Part shown: piece by piece, positions 17,341 to 25,891 of the stretch
Numbering within the stretch: position 1 is the first letter of the stretch
How the letters are laid out: each line of letters begins with the position of its first letter
DNA from: an uncultured Butyrivibrio sp.
GTDB lineage: Bacteria; Bacillota; Clostridia; Lachnospirales; Lachnospiraceae
Assembly (NCBI GenBank): GCA_946623755.1
Contig: CAMORK010000019.1
Coordinates: 1-39,293 of the forward strand
DNA length: 39,293 bases
Direction of reading: 5' to 3'
The notes under the pieces: generated by a model
Seen by the model: the letters and a program-made list of their open reading frames with translations, nothing else
What the model was told of the DNA's origin: nothing
Database searches by the model: none
Program-made: the position numbers and the translations under genes

Positions 17341-18840
17341 TTACTCGTTTCTAAAATCAATATTCTGAAGGAATGATACATATCCTCTGTATGCTTCGTA
17401 AAGGTCAGCCTTACTGATTGCCTCCCATGGTGCATGCATGTTAAGAACTGCAACACCGGCATCAATAACGTTCATGCCATAGAGAGCAAGGATGTATGCG
17501 ATGGTTCCGCCGCCGCCGACATCAACCTTACCAAGCTCAGCTGTCTGGTAAACGATCTTGTCCTTCTCATAAGCCTTTCTGATCTCTGCGATAAATTCAG
17601 CATTTGCATCGTTTGATCCTGACTTACCACGTGAACCTGTAAACTTACTAAATACCAGTCCGCCACCTAAGTAGGAAGCATTCTTTTTCTCAAAGCATGA
17701 AGCGTAGCTGGGATCAAAGCCTGCGTTAACATCAGAAGAGAGCATGCAGGAATTTGCAAGACATCTTCTGAGTGCAAGGTCATTGTAGCCTTCCTTGGTG
17801 AGATTCATAAGCTCTGCAACAGCATTCTCAAAGAATCTCGATCTCATACCTGTTGCACCGACAGATCCGATCTCCTCCTTGTCAACAAGGATGCAGCAGG
17901 AAGTTCTCTTTACATTTTTGACATCAAGGATAGCTCTCATTGAAGGATAAGCACAAACTCTGTCATCATGACCGTAGCCAAGGATCATTGATCTGTCAAA
18001 GCCGGCGTCTCTACTCTTACCTGCAGGAACGATCTCAAGCTCAGCTGAAATAAAGTCATCCTCTGTGATTCCGTAGAGATCGTTAAGGATTGCAACGATT
18101 CCGCGCTTAACTGCACCTGAAACCTTGCTGCTCTCATCCTTCTCAGCCTTCTCTGCATCGATAGCATACTGCTCACCTGCTGAGAGCTTGGTATTCTTCT
18201 TGGCAGCTTTTTCCTTCTCGTCCTTCTCGATTACAAATGGTCTGTTACCTACTATAAGATCCAGAGCTTCTCCCTCGATAACATTGGAAGCCTTCTTGGC
18301 CATCTGATCCTGAGCCAGGTGAATAAGAAGGTCTGATACGAAGAATACAGGATCATCCTCATCCTCACCTACATTAAGCTGAACTGTTGTGCCATCTGTC
18401 TTAACGATCACGCCGTGGATAGCAAGAGGCATTGCAACATACTGATATTTCTTGATGCCGCCATAGTAATGTGTATCAAGGTAAGCTATCTGGCTGTCCT
18501 CATAAAGGGGATTCTGCTTAACATCAAGTCTTGGTGAGTCGATGTGAGCACCAAGGATATTCATGCCTGCTTCCATTGGATCTGATCCAATCTGGAACAT
18601 GGCAATTGACTTGTTCATCCATACGGAGTAAACCTTATCGCCCTTTTTGAGCTTGGTCTTGCCTCCGATCAAAGTATTAAGTTCTCTGTAGCCTGCTGCC
18701 TCGATCTCGTTGACGATAGTATCGATAGCTTCTCTCTCAGTCTTGGAATTATCAAGGAATACCTTGTACTGATCAGCAAACTTATCCACAGCCTTGAGCT
18801 GAGTTGCATTATAAGTTGTCCATGCGTTTATTCTATTCAT
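17341..18840 (-). CDS. M18 family aminopeptidase
   Basis: A 499-aa zinc aminopeptidase of family M18 (aspartyl aminopeptidase type), cytosolic. Metal-binding and catalytic motifs are visible: HIDSPRLD near residue 115, the Glu pair in VDKEEIGSVGATG, SSDVNAGFDPSY, and the C-terminal His in LNMHAPWEAISKADLYEAY. The ATG at 18840 is well supported by AAGGAG; a longer frame reading upstream would run through the terminator hairpin. A Lys/Glu-rich insertion (about residues 225-250) sits between the two halves. A promoter whose start point falls inside the pheT terminator hairpin appears to drive it. queA follows 11 bp downstream. Confidence 0.93.
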   Translation of the reverse strand: MNRINAWTTYNATQLKAVDKFADQYKVFLDNSKTEREAIDTIVNEIEAAGYRELNTLIGGKTKLKKGDKVYSVWMNKSIAMFQIGSDPMEAGMNILGAHIDSPRLDVKQNPLYEDSQIAYLDTHYYGGIKKYQYVAMPLAIHGVIVKTDGTTVQLNVGEDEDDPVFFVSDLLIHLAQDQMAKKASNVIEGEALDLIVGNRPFVIEKDEKEKAAKKNTKLSAGEQYAIDAEKAEKDESSKVSGAVKRGIVAILNDLYGITEDDFISAELEIVPAGKSRDAGFDRSMILGYGHDDRVCAYPSMRAILDVKNVKRTSCCILVDKEEIGSVGATGMRSRFFENAVAELMNLTKEGYNDLALRRCLANSCMLSSDVNAGFDPSYASCFEKKNASYLGGGLVFSKFTGSRGKSGSNDANAEFIAEIRKAYEKDKIVYQTAELGKVDVGGGGTIAYILALYGMNVIDAGVAVLNMHAPWEAISKADLYEAYRGYVSFLQNIDFRNE

Positions 18841-18856
18841 AAAAACTCCTTTCGAA

Positions 18857-18895
18857 TAAAAATAGTCATTGCTAACTGAAGCAATGACTATTTTA
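18857..18895 (-). terminator. Terminator of pheST
   Basis: AATAGTCATTGC and GCAATGACTATT form a perfect 12-bp stem around an 8-nt loop, followed by a T-run on the minus strand. It lies about 28 bp after the pheT stop and directly before the M18 peptidase ribosome binding site. It could also work in the plus direction. Confidence 0.88.
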
Positions 18896-18918
18896 ACACC
18901 TGTTAAGGTTTCAATCAA
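18890..18918 (-). promoter_or_regulatory. Promoter of the M18 peptidase, embedded in the pheT terminator
   Basis: Minus-strand TTGATT (18913-18918), a 17-bp spacer and TAAAAT (18890-18895) predict a start near 18883, inside the 5' arm of the terminator hairpin. Transcripts from this promoter would lack most of that arm and so escape termination, while pheST transcripts would stop. Confidence 0.5.
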
Positions 18919-18919
18919 A

Positions 18920-21340
18920 TCAGCTACGAATTTCAATTCCCATGGTGAATGAGAGCTTTCTGAGTATCTTGTCTACATATCCGTTTATAGCCTCATCTGT
19001 AAGCTCTTCATCCTTAGGAGTGAAGGTGATCGTGAAGGCCATACTCTTCTTGGTAGGAGGAATAGGAAGTCCCTCGTATACGTCAAAGAGCTTAACATCT
19101 GTCACGTACTTGCAAGAGCTGTAGATAGCATCCTCAACCTCTCCGCAGGTAACTGTCTTGTCCATGATAAGAGCAAGGTCACGCTTAACGGTTGCGAACT
19201 TTGAAAGTGGCTCAAATACAGGAGTCTTGCCATAGTACTTATCAAGAAGTGAAAGATCGATCTCGCAGATGTAAGCCGGGATTCTCATGTCTGTCTCATC
19301 CTGGATCTCATATGTGATCTGTCCAAGGTATCCGACCTCTTCCCCTTCGCAAACGATTCTGGCAGTTCTGTATGGGTGAAGGAATGACCTTGCCCCCTGC
19401 TCATACTTAAAGCTTATATGAAGAGCATCCGCAACATTCTCAGCAAGTCCCTTTAATGTGAAGATATCCTCTCCCTCACCGAAGATACCGATGCAAAGTG
19501 TTGCCTTCTCATCAGGATATTCTGTAAGAGGAAGTGACTTTGGAACAAATCTGTTACCAAGCTCAAAAAGTCTTCCCTCAAGAGTGCCCTTCTTCTGGTT
19601 TCTTGCTATAGCATGGATCATCTGAGCTGCAAGAGTTGTTCTCATGATTGAAAGATCTTCATTTATAGGATTAAGGATCCTTATGGCTTCTCTCTCAGGA
19701 GCATCCTCGGCAAATCCTAAAAGATCAAGATCGCTTGGTGAGAAGAATGAGTAGTGCATACACTCAAATGCGCCCTGTGCACAAAGTGCTCTCTTGATCC
19801 TGAGTTCAGTCTTCTGCTTAAGGTTTCTGCCTCCGACTGTAACGTTGCAATCCTTAAGGAATGTAGCCTTTACATGGTCATATCCGTACATACGGATAAG
19901 TTCCTCTGCAATATCCGGATAATCTTCCATATCCTCACGATATGCAGGAATCTTAATGGTGAGTTCATCACCGTTTATTACAGGCTCAAAGCTTAAGTTT
20001 GTAAGAATTCTCTTGATCTCGTCTGTAGGAACTTCAATACCGAGAACTCCGTTTACCTTCTTAATGGAAGCCTTCATCTCTTTCTTCTCAAGGCTGTTGC
20101 CGGTATTGATATCAACGTGAGTCTTAGATACCTTACCTGCTCCGAGCTGCTCAATAAGGTGAAGTGCTCTCTTCATAGCTATAACTGTTGTATATTCGTA
20201 AACGCCCTTGGCAAAAGCAGCTGATGAATCGGATGACTGTCCCAGTGCTCTTGAGCTCTTACGGATATTGTCACGCATGAACTTGGCAGCCTCAAAGGTT
20301 ACTGAAGTTGTTGTATCACGTATCTCTGAGTTAAGACCTCCCATGATACCTGCAAGAGCTACGGGCTTAACGCCGTCACAGATTACAAGATTGTCCGGTG
20401 TGAGCTCAAACTCGTTCTCATCAAGAGTTACGATCTTCTCGCCCTGCTTGGCACGTCTGACAACGATCTTATTTTCCTCAAGGAAGTTGCCGTCAAAGGC
20501 ATGCATAGGCTGTCCAAGCTCTCTCATAATATAGTTTGTGATATCAACGATATTATTGATCGCGTTATTACCTACCATGGCAAGTCTTCTCTTCATCCAA
20601 AGAGGACTCTCGCCAAGTTTTACATCATATACATAGTGTCCGATATATCTTGGGCAGAGGTCTGGATCTTCTACGGTTACGCTAAATCCCTCATTTTCTA
20701 CGTCTGTCTCTGTATAGGACAGGTCAATCTCCTTTAACGGTTTATCAAGCGCAGCCGCAACTTCTCTCGCAAGGCCGTAGATACTCTGGCAGTCAGGTCT
20801 GTTTGCTGTAATTGAAACATCAAAGATCCAGTCATCAAGACCAAGAATAGGCTTAACATCTGCGCCAACCTCTGTATCCTCAGGGAAAACAAGAAGGCCG
20901 TTGTAACCTGCTCCCGGATACATATCCTCACTTACACCGAGCTCAACGCCTGAACAGAGCATACCCTCTGAATCATAGCCGCGAAGTTTGCCCTTTTTGA
21001 TTGTGGCAACGCCTATAACTGTCACATGATCTCTCTCGGTTTCAATAACTGTCGCGCCTACAAGAGCCAGAGGATACTTGCCTCCTGCCTGAACGTTGTC
21101 TGCTCCGCAGCATACCTGAAAAGTTCCATGCTCACCTGCATTTACTGTACATACATGAAGATGGGTCTCCGGAATAGGCTCACAGGTCTCCACCTGACCA
21201 ACCACAACCTTGGATATATCTTTTCCCACTTCCCAGCACTCTTCAACCTCAAATCCACAGTCGAAAAGCTTCTTCTCAAGTTCTTTTGGTTCAATATCTA
21301 TATCAACAAAATCTTTAAGCCAACTTAAAGGTACTAACAT
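18920..21340 (-). CDS. pheT: Phenylalanine--tRNA ligase beta subunit
   Basis: Beta chain of the alpha2-beta2 phenylalanyl-tRNA synthetase. At 806 aa it has the full bacterial domain set: an N-terminal segment, the EMAP-like tRNA-binding domain (about 40-150, with VVVGQVE and CGADNVQAG), the B3/B4 editing domain (about 210-380), the B5 domain (about 410-480), the catalytic-like core (about 490-690) and the C-terminal FDX-ACB anticodon-binding domain (about 710-806, beginning near FATVKRDLALI). It follows pheS by 18 bp with RBS GGAGGAAA and is controlled by the Phe T-box upstream of pheS. A strong terminator ends the transcript. Confidence 0.98.
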   Translation of the reverse strand: MLVPLSWLKDFVDIDIEPKELEKKLFDCGFEVEECWEVGKDISKVVVGQVETCEPIPETHLHVCTVNAGEHGTFQVCCGADNVQAGGKYPLALVGATVIETERDHVTVIGVATIKKGKLRGYDSEGMLCSGVELGVSEDMYPGAGYNGLLVFPEDTEVGADVKPILGLDDWIFDVSITANRPDCQSIYGLAREVAAALDKPLKEIDLSYTETDVENEGFSVTVEDPDLCPRYIGHYVYDVKLGESPLWMKRRLAMVGNNAINNIVDITNYIMRELGQPMHAFDGNFLEENKIVVRRAKQGEKIVTLDENEFELTPDNLVICDGVKPVALAGIMGGLNSEIRDTTTSVTFEAAKFMRDNIRKSSRALGQSSDSSAAFAKGVYEYTTVIAMKRALHLIEQLGAGKVSKTHVDINTGNSLEKKEMKASIKKVNGVLGIEVPTDEIKRILTNLSFEPVINGDELTIKIPAYREDMEDYPDIAEELIRMYGYDHVKATFLKDCNVTVGGRNLKQKTELRIKRALCAQGAFECMHYSFFSPSDLDLLGFAEDAPEREAIRILNPINEDLSIMRTTLAAQMIHAIARNQKKGTLEGRLFELGNRFVPKSLPLTEYPDEKATLCIGIFGEGEDIFTLKGLAENVADALHISFKYEQGARSFLHPYRTARIVCEGEEVGYLGQITYEIQDETDMRIPAYICEIDLSLLDKYYGKTPVFEPLSKFATVKRDLALIMDKTVTCGEVEDAIYSSCKYVTDVKLFDVYEGLPIPPTKKSMAFTITFTPKDEELTDEAINGYVDKILRKLSFTMGIEIRS

Positions 21341-21358
21341 GTTTGTTTTCCTCCTGAA

Positions 21359-22405
21359 TTATTCGTAGTGGTCAATCTGCTTAAGAACATCAATGTCTGA
21401 CTCGTATAAAAGCTTGATGTTGTTAATGCCGTATTTGAGCATTGTTGCACGCTCGATACCGATACCAAAAGCAAATCCACTGTACTCTTCTGAATCGATT
21501 CCGCAGTTCTCCAAAACCTTCTTGTTAACTACACCCGCGCCAAGAACTTCGATCCAGCCGGTACCCTTACAGAGGTTACATCCCTTTCCACCGCATGCAA
21601 AGCAGCTGCAGTCAACCTCTACTGAAGGCTCTGTGAAAGGGAAGTATGACGGACGAAGTCGTGTTGTTGTTCCTTCACCGAAGATCTTCTGAGCAAAAGT
21701 CTCCAAAGCGCCCTTAAGATCACAGAGTGTAACATTCTTGTCAACTACAAGACCTTCCATCTGTGAGAACATAGGTGAATGAGTTGCATCATCATCTGAA
21801 CGGAAAACCTTACCGGGAGATAAAATCTTGATCGGAGGCTTCTTGTTCTCCATTACGTGGATCTGGCCTGATGAAGTCTGAGTTCTGAGAAGAAACTCAG
21901 GGCTTAAGTAAAATGTATCCTGCATATCTCTTGCTGGATGATCGGCAGGAGTATTGAGGGCTGTGAAATTGTAATAGTCATTTTCAATCTCTGTGCCCTC
22001 ATAAATCTCAAATCCCATTCCTGCGAAGATATCGATAAGAGTCTCTCTCATCTGTGTTACAGGATGAAGATTGCCCTGATAACGCATCTTGGCAGGCATT
22101 GTTACATCCTGCTTCTCTCTCTCATATCTTGCCCTCAGCTCTTTTTCTTTCATCTTCTTGTCGAGTTCATCGAAGTGCTCGAGAGCCCATGTCTTAAGTT
22201 CATTAACATTTTTGCCATATTCAGCACGATCCTCTGCGGCAATATTCTTCATCTCCTTCATAAGAGCAGAGATCTTGCCACCCTTGTTGTCCAAAAAGCT
22301 CTTTCTCAGCTCATAAACATGCTTAGAGCTGTCCAGCTTCTCGGAACTTGCTTTGATTTCTTCACGAATCGCTTCAATTTGCTGATGTAATGCGCTGTTT
22401 TCCAA
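21359..22405 (-). CDS. pheS: Phenylalanine--tRNA ligase alpha subunit
   Basis: Catalytic alpha chain of phenylalanyl-tRNA synthetase. The start is taken as TTG at 22405: it has a strong AGGAGGAAGG upstream and gives 348 aa, the usual PheS size. A longer ATG frame would run into the T-box terminator. The chain has an N-terminal coiled-coil arm (about 1-90) that contacts tRNA, then the class II core with motif 2 around [20 protein letters not shown] and motif 3 [17 protein letters not shown]. An unusual cysteine cluster, [19 protein letters not shown] near residue 265, resembles a small zinc site; such cysteines occur in many Firmicute PheS proteins. It is first in the pheST operon. Confidence 0.97.
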   Translation of the reverse strand: MENSALHQQIEAIREEIKASSEKLDSSKHVYELRKSFLDNKGGKISALMKEMKNIAAEDRAEYGKNVNELKTWALEHFDELDKKMKEKELRARYEREKQDVTMPAKMRYQGNLHPVTQMRETLIDIFAGMGFEIYEGTEIENDYYNFTALNTPADHPARDMQDTFYLSPEFLLRTQTSSGQIHVMENKKPPIKILSPGKVFRSDDDATHSPMFSQMEGLVVDKNVTLCDLKGALETFAQKIFGEGTTTRLRPSYFPFTEPSVEVDCSCFACGGKGCNLCKGTGWIEVLGAGVVNKKVLENCGIDSEEYSGFAFGIGIERATMLKYGINNIKLLYESDIDVLKQIDHYE

Positions 22406-22446
22406 ATTTCCTTCCTCCTGAAAAATAATGTACACTCTACACAAGA

Positions 22447-22678
22447 CAATAAAAAAGCCCTTGCGTAGCGTAAATCTACACAAGGGACGAATTGATCGCG
22501 GTACCACCCTTATTCCTGACCATAGGTCAGACACTCATTTTAAAGGTATGCTCCGGTGCGAAATTTCCAATATATCCTGATCTTATGGAGCTTCCAGCCG
22601 ATGACTCCAATTCTCTGTAAGAAGAATATATCTTCTCGGGCAATCGCCCACACCATCATTGCACTTAAATATTTAACT
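22447..22678 (-). promoter_or_regulatory. T-box riboswitch of pheST
   Basis: The minus-strand leader contains the T-box core GGTGGTACCGCG (22498-22509) preceded by AAG, followed by a terminator whose CCCTTGTGTAG/CTACGCAAGGG stem lies at 22458-22486 and is followed by six T (22451-22456). Stem I elements (AGAGAATTGG and a GGCTGGAAGC loop) are visible upstream, and a TTC in GGAAATTTCGCACC (near 22555-22568) is a plausible Phe specifier. Uncharged tRNA-Phe should pair with the leader and favour antitermination, so pheST expression rises when phenylalanine is short. The specifier assignment is my reading, not a folded model. Confidence 0.92.
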
Positions 22679-22684
22679 TTAACT

Positions 22685-22713
22685 ATTTTATTTTGCAAAA
22701 GAGCTTTTGTCAA
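22685..22713 (-). promoter_or_regulatory. Promoter of the pheST T-box transcript
   Basis: Perfect TTGACA (22708-22713), 17-bp spacer and TAAAAT (22685-22690) on the minus strand; start predicted near 22678. Confidence 0.75.
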
Positions 22714-22739
22714 TGGCATTGTTCTTACAAAAAGCCTTG

Positions 22740-22769
22740 TTGCTAGTTATGCCACAAAAATGTTATTAT
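22740..22769 (+). promoter_or_regulatory. Likely promoter of the DegV gene
   Basis: TTGCTA (22740-22745), 18-bp spacer and TATTAT (22764-22769) on the plus strand, divergent from the pheST promoter. The ribosome binding site GGAGGAG follows about 25 bp later. Confidence 0.4.
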
Positions 22770-22808
22770 AAGCTATATGTTTATCATTATTTGGAGGAGT
22801 AACTTACT

Positions 22809-23693
22809 ATGGATTACGTATTGAGCTGTTGTTCTACTGCTGATCTTACAGCAGAGCATTTTAAAGAAAGAGATATCAGCTACGTCTGCTTCCATTTCAA
22901 TATTGACGGAAAAGATTATCCTGATGACCTTGGCATCTCATATCCTTTCAAGGACTTCTATGCTGCCATGGCCAATGGCGCTATGACCAAGACTTCACAG
23001 GTCAGCGTCGGCGAATATGTTGACTACTTTGAAGCTATACTCAAGGAAGGAAAAGATATTCTCCACTTAACTTTAAGCTCCGGAATATCCGGAACACTTA
23101 ACTCAGCAACAATCGCAAGGGACCAGCTCAGGGACAAATATCCCGACAGAAAGCTCTATGTCGTTGATTCACTTGCAGCATCTGCAGGATACGGTCTTGT
23201 TATGAATAAGCTTGCAGATCTTCGTGACAGCGGAATGAGCATCGATGAGCTCTATGAGTGGGTTATTGAGCACAGACTTGAATGCCAGCACTGGTTCTTT
23301 GTATCAGATCTTACATATCTCGTAAGAGGCGGACGTGTTTCCAAGGCAGCCGGAATCATCGGCGGAGCCTTGAAGATCTGCCCTCTTCTTAACGTTGATT
23401 ACCAGGGAAGACTTATTGTTCGTTCCAAGCTCCGCGGTATAAACGCAGCCATGAAGGCTCAGGTAGCCAAAATGGAAGAACTTGCTCAGAACGGTCTTGA
23501 CTATGACGGCGACTGCTATATTTCAAACTCAGACTGTTACGACGAGGCAAGGGCTGTTGCTGATCTTATTGAGTCCAAATTCCACAACTTAAAGGGCAAG
23601 GTTAAGATCGTCAGCATCGGAACCACCATCGGAAGCCACACAGGCCCGGGTACCGTAGCACTGTTCTTCTGGGGCGGCAAGAGAGTCGACTAA
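22809..23693 (+). CDS. DegV family fatty-acid-binding protein
   Basis: A 294-aa DegV protein; members bind a fatty acid between two alpha/beta domains, and some present it to fatty acid kinase (FakB role). Visible family features are the N-terminal CCSTADLT, the TSQVSVGEY segment that contacts the ligand headgroup (TSQP in many members), LTLSSGISGTLNSA, the YVVDSLAASAG motif, and RGGRVSKAAGIIGGALKICPLL. The strong GGAGGAG ribosome binding site fixes the start. It is monocistronic, with a good terminator after it and an EAL gene converging from the other side. Whether this copy works as FakB cannot be told, as no FakA kinase gene is in the window. Confidence 0.95.
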   Translation: MDYVLSCCSTADLTAEHFKERDISYVCFHFNIDGKDYPDDLGISYPFKDFYAAMANGAMTKTSQVSVGEYVDYFEAILKEGKDILHLTLSSGISGTLNSATIARDQLRDKYPDRKLYVVDSLAASAGYGLVMNKLADLRDSGMSIDELYEWVIEHRLECQHWFFVSDLTYLVRGGRVSKAAGIIGGALKICPLLNVDYQGRLIVRSKLRGINAAMKAQVAKMEELAQNGLDYDGDCYISNSDCYDEARAVADLIESKFHNLKGKVKIVSIGTTIGSHTGPGTVALFFWGGKRVD

Positions 23694-23708
23694 AGATATG
23701 CAAATTAA

Positions 23709-23739
23709 AACGCTGACTGATTTGTTTTCAGTCAGCGTT
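23709..23739. terminator. Bidirectional terminator between DegV and EAL genes
   Basis: A perfect 12-bp stem (AACGCTGACTGA/TCAGTCAGCGTT) with a 7-nt loop, flanked by A-runs and T-runs on both sides, lies between the two converging genes. Confidence 0.88.
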
Positions 23740-23743
23740 ATTT

Positions 23744-25405
23744 TTATTCATCATATACGCCCTTTTGAAGTCTCTTTTCAAAGTCTTTCTCGGGCATCGG
23801 GTTGTCATACAAAAATCCCTGGACCACGTGACATCCTACATTCTTAAGAAGCTGTGTCTGATCCGGTCTCTCAACTCCCTCTGTAACCACATCTATTCCA
23901 AGCTCATTGGCCATGGCTACAATGTTCCTAAGAACAATTTCATCGCTTGTATTTAGTTCATCATTATTGATAAAAGACCTGTCGATCTTGATCACAGAAA
24001 CAGGAAAATCTCTCAGTGTTGACAGTGATGAATAACCTGTTCCGAAATCATCGATTGCTGTAGAGATATCAGCATCCTTGAGTCTGGACAAAAAGTTTGT
24101 CATAAGCACACGCTCATCCTCACTTGCTGTCTCTGTAACTTCTATCTCAATGAACTTCCTGTCTATGCCAAAACTGTCAATTGTCTCCAATATTTCTTTG
24201 GCAAGATTCTTGTATGTAAGATCTCTTCTTGAAAAATTAACCGATACGGGTACCGGAGTAATCCCGTTATCAATCCACTCCTTGATAAACTCACAGGTCT
24301 TTTTGAGGACATAAAGATCAAGTGATGCCACCGTGCCCTCCTGCTCCAGGATGGGTACAAACTCTGTGGGATAAAGAACTATTCCGTTGCAGAACCATCT
24401 TGCAAGAGACTCGGCGCCCACAATTCTTCCGGTCTCCGTATCAACCTTGGGCTGAAGATATATTCTGAACTCATCATTGGCCAGAGCATCCTCATATCTG
24501 TCTTCAATCTGCTTCTGACGATATATTCTGGTACTCATGGCCTTATTTACAAATACATAGGGCTTATTGGCTACATTCTTGGCATAATTGCAAGCCATAC
24601 TGGCTCTGGAGATTACCTGTCCGGGGCTGGTCATTGACTCATCTATTGCGTAAACACCTGCAACAGCCGAAATTGTAAATATGTCTTTTTTATCGTTCTT
24701 GTAACCAAAAACAGGAATTGCAGCAATATATTTAAGAAATGTTTTGGTCCTCTCCTTCTTGATAAGGGCTGTGTAATTGTCGCCTCCGAAATGGGCAACA
24801 ATCTCATCAGGCTCACAAAACTCATTGAGCTTTTTGGCATAGCGCTTCATTATCACATCGCCTTCCTGTATGCCATATCTGCGGCTTATAAGACCAAAGC
24901 TCTTGAGATTGAGGAAAAAGGCATCATAGTTCATTATCTGACCAGTAGAAAACTTCTCTCTCACAAAAGCCAAAAATCCACCTGAATTAGGCAGTCCTGT
25001 CAGATATTGAGTGAAGGCGCTTTTCTTGACAATGTTTATAAGCAAAAATCTCTCCATATGGAAAGACAGTACATCCATGATCAGCGAAAAATTCCTGTAC
25101 TCCGAATCGTTCCATCTTCTGTTTCCGTGGGTATAAACAAAATAAGTAACAGTCCTCTCACCTGACATATTACTCTTGAATATATAATCCGGCTCTTCAC
25201 TTTGAACAGCCGGACCAAAGAGAGGAATGACAGTATCCGGTTCACCGGCCCTATCAGAATCGGGCTTAAAAGAAACAACGGAAACGATAGAACGAAGAGA
25301 GTAATCCTTGGAAAGATCAGCCAATGCACTTGGAGTGATCTCCGGGGTTACCTCTTCTTCAGATAGTATTTGCACGAAGTTTTCAAAGCTTTTTTCAAAT
25401 GACAT
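23744..25405 (-). CDS. Cyclic-di-GMP phosphodiesterase with degenerate GGDEF domain
   Basis: A 553-aa cytosolic protein with an N-terminal unrecognised sensor-like region (about 1-125), a GGDEF domain (about 130-290) and an EAL domain (about 300-553). The GGDEF active-site signature is changed to GGDNY, so diguanylate cyclase activity is probably lost; the domain may bind GTP as a regulator. The EAL domain keeps its catalytic set: Glu in ESLARW, Asn in VSVNFSRRDL, Glu in EVTETAS, the DDFGTGYSSL loop, Lys in IKIDRSFI and Glu in TEGVE. It should therefore hydrolyse c-di-GMP. The start at 25405 is chosen for its AGGA ribosome binding site and because upstream residues look like untranslated leader. 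The gene is single, with terminators on both sides. Confidence 0.92.
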   Translation of the reverse strand: MSFEKSFENFVQILSEEEVTPEITPSALADLSKDYSLRSIVSVVSFKPDSDRAGEPDTVIPLFGPAVQSEEPDYIFKSNMSGERTVTYFVYTHGNRRWNDSEYRNFSLIMDVLSFHMERFLLINIVKKSAFTQYLTGLPNSGGFLAFVREKFSTGQIMNYDAFFLNLKSFGLISRRYGIQEGDVIMKRYAKKLNEFCEPDEIVAHFGGDNYTALIKKERTKTFLKYIAAIPVFGYKNDKKDIFTISAVAGVYAIDESMTSPGQVISRASMACNYAKNVANKPYVFVNKAMSTRIYRQKQIEDRYEDALANDEFRIYLQPKVDTETGRIVGAESLARWFCNGIVLYPTEFVPILEQEGTVASLDLYVLKKTCEFIKEWIDNGITPVPVSVNFSRRDLTYKNLAKEILETIDSFGIDRKFIEIEVTETASEDERVLMTNFLSRLKDADISTAIDDFGTGYSSLSTLRDFPVSVIKIDRSFINNDELNTSDEIVLRNIVAMANELGIDVVTEGVERPDQTQLLKNVGCHVVQGFLYDNPMPEKDFEKRLQKGVYDE

Positions 25406-25453
25406 AAATCTATTCCTGCCCAATAGTGTGAATATATACCCATAATAGCACAA

Positions 25454-25490
25454 TAAAAAAAGACTGTGCAATAATGCACAGCCTTTTTCC
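25454..25490 (-). terminator. Terminator of the HU gene
   Basis: Minus-strand GGCTGTGCA and TGCACAGTC form a 9-bp stem (one G-U) around a 4-nt loop, followed by a run of seven T. It lies close behind the HU stop; an A-run on the other side makes it possibly bidirectional. Confidence 0.85.
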
Positions 25491-25501
25491 TATAGTAAAA
25501 A

Positions 25502-25780
25502 TTATTTCTTGTTTACAAGATCCTTAAGAGCCTTACCAGCCTTGAACTTAGGTGCTACAGAAGCAGGAATCTTGATAGCAGCGCCAGTCTGAGGATTCTT
25601 ACCTGTTCTAGCAGCTCTCTTTGTTGTCTCGAATGTACCGAAGCCAACAAGCTGAACCTTACCCTTTTTCTTGAGCTCCTTTGTTACAGTGTCTGTGAAA
25701 GCGTTCAGTGCTGCAGCCGCATCCTTCTTAGAAAGTCCAGCTTCCTTTGCGATTGCATCGATAAGTTCTGTCTTATTCAT
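25502..25780 (-). CDS. HU-family DNA-binding protein
   Basis: A 92-aa nucleoid protein of the HU/IHF family that bends and compacts DNA as a dimer. The start at 25780 gives the standard MNKTELIDAIAKEAGLSKKDA opening; the ATG 15 bp further upstream overlaps the GGAGG ribosome binding site and is rejected. The beta-arm signature GFGTFETTKRAARTGKNPQTG and the C-terminal KFKAGKALKDLVN are intact. Codon use is strongly biased, as expected for an abundant protein. It is monocistronic, with its own promoter and a strong terminator. Confidence 0.97.
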   Translation of the reverse strand: MNKTELIDAIAKEAGLSKKDAAAALNAFTDTVTKELKKKGKVQLVGFGTFETTKRAARTGKNPQTGAAIKIPASVAPKFKAGKALKDLVNKK

Positions 25781-25821
25781 TTGGTTTCCCTCCAAAAAAG
25801 AAATTATTTACTACATTGCCT

Positions 25822-25850
25822 ATTCTACTATAGTTTTGTACCTTAAACAA
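25822..25850 (-). promoter_or_regulatory. Promoter of the HU gene
   Basis: TTGTTT (25845-25850), 17-bp spacer and TAGAAT (25822-25827) on the minus strand, about 40 bp upstream of the HU start. Confidence 0.5.
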
Positions 25851-25891
25851 GGTTTTATATCATTTTATTCAGAAAATTCAAGTATTTCAGG

